Source: Treponema sp. (GTDB taxonomy: Bacteria > Spirochaetota > Spirochaetia > Treponematales > Breznakiellaceae). From it: DNA of 8,701 nucleotides. This document shows positions 7,073 to 8,701 of this stretch, one piece after another; positions within the stretch are counted from its first letter, which is position 1; each line of letters starts with the position of its first letter. The stretch covers positions 1 through 8,701 of the forward strand of contig JAITAI010000125.1 of assembly GCA_031284195.1 (NCBI GenBank), written 5' to 3'. The translations under genes were made by a program, and so were the position numbers. Below the pieces are notes generated by a model that ran no database searches, was not told the DNA's origin, and saw nothing but the letters and a program-made list of their open reading frames with translations.

Positions 7073-7094
7073 TGTGAGTATTTAAGGTTAACTA

Positions 7095-7123
7095 TTGACA
7101 TTTTCTAAGAAAAAAGGTAATAT
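7095..7123 (+). promoter_or_regulatory. Near-consensus sigma-70 promoter
   Basis: TTGACA at 7095-7100, a 17-bp spacer and TAATAT at 7118-7123 make the best promoter in the window. Transcription would start near 7130. The next convincing gene on this strand begins at 7821, so the transcript would carry a leader of about 690 nt containing all the repeats described below. An ATG lies at 7130-7132, 6 nt after the -10 box. Confidence 0.65.
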
Positions 7124-7180
7124 ATTTCAATGTTGCGGCTAAGGGCAGGCAAAAAGACAGAAAAGGCTCACGACTCTACA

Positions 7181-7332
7181 GCCCCCGCCTCTGTGTGGAA
7201 TTTGCCAAGCAAACGCCGAGGCAAAGGCGCAGTCTTCGTCTGTTCCCGGCTTTACCGCCCCCTGCCCTTGTGTGGAGTTTGCGAAGCAAACTCCGAGGCG
7301 AAGGCGCAGCCTTCGCCCGCTCACGGCTATAC
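7181..7332. repeat. 75-bp direct repeat with paired REP-like hairpins
   Basis: Two adjacent copies (7181-7255 and 7257-7332) share the frame GCCCCC...TGTGTGG...GCAAAC...GAGGC...GGCGCAG...GGCT-TAC, with about 12 substitutions and one indel by hand alignment. The second copy holds two perfect hairpins, GGAGTTTGC-GAA-GCAAACTCC (7274-7294) and GGCGAAGGC-GCA-GCCTTCGCC (7297-7317), each a 9-bp stem with a 3-nt loop and separated by GA. In the first copy the same arms are partly decayed. The form is that of a REP-type dispersed palindrome. A related palindrome occurs at 8525-8549. Confidence 0.75.
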
Positions 7333-7368
7333 TGTATTTAAAAGACGGCATGTCAAGTATCTGACCCG

Positions 7369-7406
7369 AAAGATTCTGTTTTTTTATGAAAAAAAACGGA
7401 ATCTTT
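7369..7406. repeat. AT-rich 17-bp hairpin
   Basis: AAAGATTC-T-GTTTTTTT (7369-7385) pairs with AAAAAAAC-G-GAATCTTT (7390-7406) around an ATGA loop. All 17 positions pair as RNA, one of them as U-G. The low GC content and the T-run inside the stem rather than after it are unlike a normal intrinsic terminator. It lies 35 nt after the REP-like repeat, inside the predicted leader. Confidence 0.7.
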
Positions 7407-7464
7407 GTTTATCTTCCCCTTTTTTAAGCAAAACCTCCCTATTCGGGCTTAAAAACAGGCTGGG

Positions 7465-7737
7465 GGTACTTACTTTTGTCCCACCGGTAACTACGTTTAC
7501 ATCATCGGTAATTCCTTCTACTTCATTGGTAACTACTTCTGCCTCACCGGTAACTATTTTTTTCCTATCGGTAACTACTTTTACCCCATTGGTAATTAAT
7601 TGTGTCAAACCTGTAATTACTTTAACACCATCAATAACTACTTCTACTCCATTAGTAACTATTTTTTATCCATCAATAACTATTTTTATTCCGTCAGTAA
7701 CTGATTTTGCTCCGAAGGTAACTGCTTCCGGCGCAGC
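7465..7737. repeat. Thirteen imperfect 21-bp tandem repeats
   Basis: Units start at 7465, 7486, 7507 and so on every 21 bp to 7717, with no spacers. Most begin GGTAACTAC and end in CCATC or CCATT. Unit positions 3, 4, 7 and 11 (T, A, T, T) are the same in all 13 copies, while positions 6, 9, 12, 15 and 21 vary mainly between C and T. Three frames can be read through all or most of the array. One plus frame gives VTTFTPS-like heptads with no stop. The plus frame starting at each unit gives GNYFYPI-like heptads with stops at 7597-7599 and 7702-7704. A minus frame gives NGVKVVT-like heptads with one TAA in the unit at 7654-7674. Whether it encodes protein is unresolved. Confidence 0.85.
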
Positions 7738-7789
7738 CTTCCCTCAAGGAAACCCCATGAATACCCCCTATTCATGTTCAATGTATACC

Positions 7790-7812
7790 GGCGGCATGGC
7801 CGCCAAAGGAGA
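7790..7812 (+). promoter_or_regulatory. GC hairpin abutting the Shine-Dalgarno site of the 7821 gene
   Basis: GGCGGC (7790-7795) and GCCGCC (7799-7804) form a perfect 6-bp stem with an ATG loop. The next base begins AAAGGAGA (7805-7812), a strong ribosome-binding site 8 nt before the ATG at 7821. This site decides the start of that gene. Confidence 0.65.
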
Positions 7813-7820
7813 GATTATAT

Positions 7821-8486
7821 ATGGCTCATCACGCGGACTGGCTTCCCTCTTCACGGGACCGTCAGTTATCTATGGCAAAGGATTGGATATCCGTTGCCAC
7901 CCCCAAAGCAGATCCCTGGGACATTCCCCCGGCGGTTTTGCAGGACCTGGGCAGCCTTACCCAGGCTGCGGACACTGCCCTGAGCACGGCAAAGAACGAG
8001 ACTACCCGCACCCCCGTGGCAACGGCGAAGTGCCGGGAGGCTTTTGACGGGCTCACCGCCAAGATGCGGGACATGAAGAAGCGTTACTTCTTGAGTCCCC
8101 CTCTTACGGAAGCGGACTTCATCTCCCTGGGCCTCAAGCCCCCTGACCCGGCCCACACCCCAAGCGCTGCGCCCACTGCCCAGGTACGGGTGGAGACCTT
8201 TCTTATGGGGCGGCACGAGCTGGGCCTAAAAATCGTCTATGTGACGGGCAGCCCCTCAGACCCGGCGAACAAGGGCTTCAGGATTTATTATGCGGTGGCG
8301 GGGAGCGGTGAAACACCTCCGGCAAGGCCGGAGGACCTCCACGAATCCTTCTTTACCAAACGGAAGAAGGACCTGATCCAGTTTGACTTTGGGGACAGCG
8401 GGAAGACTGCGTACTTTGCGGTGCAGATCGAGAACGACGGGAAGAAGGGGAACTGGGGGCCGCTGATTTCTGCGCTTATTCCGTAA
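7821..8486 (+). CDS. Conserved protein of unknown function, helical N-terminus and beta-sandwich-like C-terminus
   Basis: I remember proteins of this general form (beginning MAHHADWLP, ending in WGPL-SALIP) from Treponema and some other anaerobes, but know no function. There is no signal peptide or membrane segment. Residues 1-95 are mostly helical, with KRYFLSPPLT as a conserved-looking junction, and 100-116 form a Pro-rich linker (LGLKPPDPAHTPS). Residues 118-221 look like a fibronectin III-type sandwich: VRVETF, LGLKIVY, GFRIYYAV, KDLIQFDF, KTAYFAVQIEN and the closing WGPLISALIP. RRKK-like basic residues (KRKK, 180-183) precede the penultimate strands. The start is fixed by AAAGGAGA 8 nt upstream. 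The likely promoter is at 7095, about 690 nt away. It reads more GC-rich than the sequence before it. Beta-sandwich endings suggest a binding role, but that is inference. Confidence 0.85.
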   Translation: MAHHADWLPSSRDRQLSMAKDWISVATPKADPWDIPPAVLQDLGSLTQAADTALSTAKNETTRTPVATAKCREAFDGLTAKMRDMKKRYFLSPPLTEADFISLGLKPPDPAHTPSAAPTAQVRVETFLMGRHELGLKIVYVTGSPSDPANKGFRIYYAVAGSGETPPARPEDLHESFFTKRKKDLIQFDFGDSGKTAYFAVQIENDGKKGNWGPLISALIP

Positions 8487-8490
8487 CCGG

Positions 8491-8517
8491 GGTTTTAACC
8501 GCTTATGCGGTGAAACC
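8491..8517 (+). terminator. Hairpin after the 7821 gene, possible terminator without T-run
   Basis: ACCGC/GCGGT (8498-8502 with 8507-8511, TTAT loop) stacks on GGTTT/AAACC (8491-8495 with 8513-8517), separated by a small internal loop. It begins 4 nt after the stop codon. No T-run follows, so Rho-independent termination is doubtful; it may instead protect the mRNA end or belong to the palindrome cluster next to it. Confidence 0.35.
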
Positions 8518-8524
8518 GTATAGG

Positions 8525-8585
8525 GGGGTTTTGCCAAAGGCAAAACTCCTGACCGCGGGAAAGACCGCGTGCGCGCAAAGCGCAC
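8525..8585. repeat. Cluster of three short palindromes
   Basis: Three hairpins follow one another. GTTTTGCC-AAA-GGCAAAAC (8528-8546) extends to 8525/8549 through a G-U and two G-C pairs. CGCGG/CCGCG follows (8554-8558 with 8565-8569), then GTGCGC/GCGCAC (8569-8574 with 8580-8585). The first resembles the GGAGTTTGC hairpin at 7274-7294, so both may belong to one dispersed family. The third abuts the ribosome-binding site of the next gene. Confidence 0.7.
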
Positions 8586-8593
8586 AAAGGAGA
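8569..8593 (+). promoter_or_regulatory. GC hairpin abutting the Shine-Dalgarno site of the 8600 gene
   Basis: GTGCGC and GCGCAC (8569-8574, 8580-8585) form a perfect stem, immediately followed by AAAGGAGA (8586-8593), 6 nt before the ATG at 8600. The arrangement copies the one before the 7821 gene, with a different stem sequence. Confidence 0.65.
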
Positions 8594-8599
8594 AATTAA

Positions 8600-8701
8600 A
8601 TGACTATTGGAAAAAAATTGGTTCTGGCTGCCCTTTTGACAGCAGCCAGCGGTTTTTCCGCAGCAGCCCAAACCGGGGAGCGTTCGTACTACGTCAGCGC
8701 A
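8600..8701 (+). CDS. Secreted protein, N-terminus only (runs off the window)
   Basis: Only 34 codons are present. They encode a clear Sec signal peptide: K5 and K6, a hydrophobic core at about 7-18 (LVLAALLTAASG), and a probable signal peptidase I site after A23 (SAAA, then QT). The mature protein begins QTGERSYYVSA. A YYVSA start soon after a signal peptide is common in large surface proteins with parallel beta-helix repeats, but that is only a guess from these few residues. A strong AAAGGAGA site fixes the start. It could be cotranscribed with the 7821 gene, 113 nt upstream. Confidence 0.8.
   Translation, partial: MTIGKKLVLAALLTAASGFSAAAQTGERSYYVSA

Larger units (their letters stand above)
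6260..7094. other. Long intergenic region rich in inverted repeats, no convincing gene
   Basis: No open frame on either strand has both recognisable protein sequence and a good start. The region is instead crowded with inverted repeats, listed separately. It also has a 9-nt direct repeat CCGGCTAAC (6690-6698 and 6866-6874), a long-range inverted pair CAAGCGCT/AGCGCTTG (6813-6820 and 6989-6996), a T7/A7 palindrome around CGCAT (6615-6633), a small hairpin CCGGC/GCCGG (6706-6720), and a pyrimidine tract before it (6587-6611). Two short plus-strand frames could be genes but are unproven: 6424-6579 (51 aa, MENIKNNASN...) and 6803-6955 (50 aa, MRKPSASPKA...). The density of pairing suggests a structured RNA or the decayed remains of a mobile element, but I cannot identify either. 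Confidence 0.5.

Noticed and set aside
6680..7090. Group II intron or retroelement
   Set aside because: The paired segments and CTAACGG-type sequence recall intron domain I, but I found no domain V hairpin, no GTGYG start and no reverse transcriptase on either strand.
6694..7101. Minus-strand open frame of 135 codons
   Set aside because: There is no ribosome-binding site, no recognisable domain and an odd composition rich in Pro, Ser and Arg. It lies opposite the inverted-repeat region and its ATG falls in the -35 box of the plus-strand promoter. Probably chance.
7384..7608. Minus-strand open frame with NGVKVVT heptads
   Set aside because: It starts only with TTG, lacks a ribosome-binding site, and the same frame is broken by a TAA in the unit at 7654-7674 and by a TGA further upstream. 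Treated as part of the tandem repeat.
7465..7737. CRISPR array
   Set aside because: The 21-bp units abut with no unique spacers and diverge from one another throughout; no cas gene is present.
7130..8047. Plus-strand open frame of 305 codons starting right after the promoter
   Set aside because: It runs through REP-like hairpins and the tandem array, then 227 nt into the real 7821 gene in another frame. The translation looks like repeat DNA (VCEANSEAKAQPSP) and there is no ribosome-binding site. A leaderless product cannot be fully excluded.

Overview
The window looks like chromosomal DNA of a spirochaete, most likely a Treponema of moderate GC content (a termite-gut type such as T. primitia or T. 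azotonutricium would fit). This is inferred from the divergent Aat-like protein, from a small non-secreted protein (7821-8486) of a kind I remember from Treponema, and from the palindromic intergenic repeats. No database comparison was possible.

The left half (1-6259) is compact and ordinary. Seryl-tRNA synthetase (serS, 63-1373, +) converges on a four-gene minus-strand operon. In transcription order the operon encodes a single-pass membrane protein (5362-4940), a secreted proline-rich protein with a C-terminal TPR-like region (4943-3237), a MoxR-family AAA+ ATPase (3230-2157) and a TatD-family hydrolase (2153-1353). The junctions are a 4-nt ATGA overlap, a 6-nt gap and a 3-nt gap, so the genes are almost certainly cotranscribed. 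No DUF58 or von Willebrand A gene, the usual MoxR partners, lies in the operon. An Aat-like leucyl/phenylalanyl-tRNA-protein transferase (5510/5528-6259, +) is divergent from it. Both divergent genes have an extended -10 box lying only 6-8 nt from a start codon.

The right half (6260-8701) is loosely packed and full of repeats. Positions 6260-7094 hold no convincing gene but many inverted repeats. A near-consensus sigma-70 promoter (TTGACA, 17 bp, TAATAT at 7095-7123) then points into about 690 nt without a convincing gene. That stretch holds a 75-bp direct repeat with paired hairpins, a 17-bp AT-rich hairpin and thirteen imperfect 21-bp tandem repeats (7465-7737). It leads to a 221-aa protein of unknown function (7821-8486), then a second cluster of palindromes, then the start of a secreted protein (8600 to the window end). 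Both of these last two genes have a perfect GC hairpin immediately followed by the same Shine-Dalgarno block, AAAGGAGA.

The most interesting material is this repeat-rich leader region and the MoxR operon without its usual partners. I found no CRISPR array, transposase, tRNA or rRNA.
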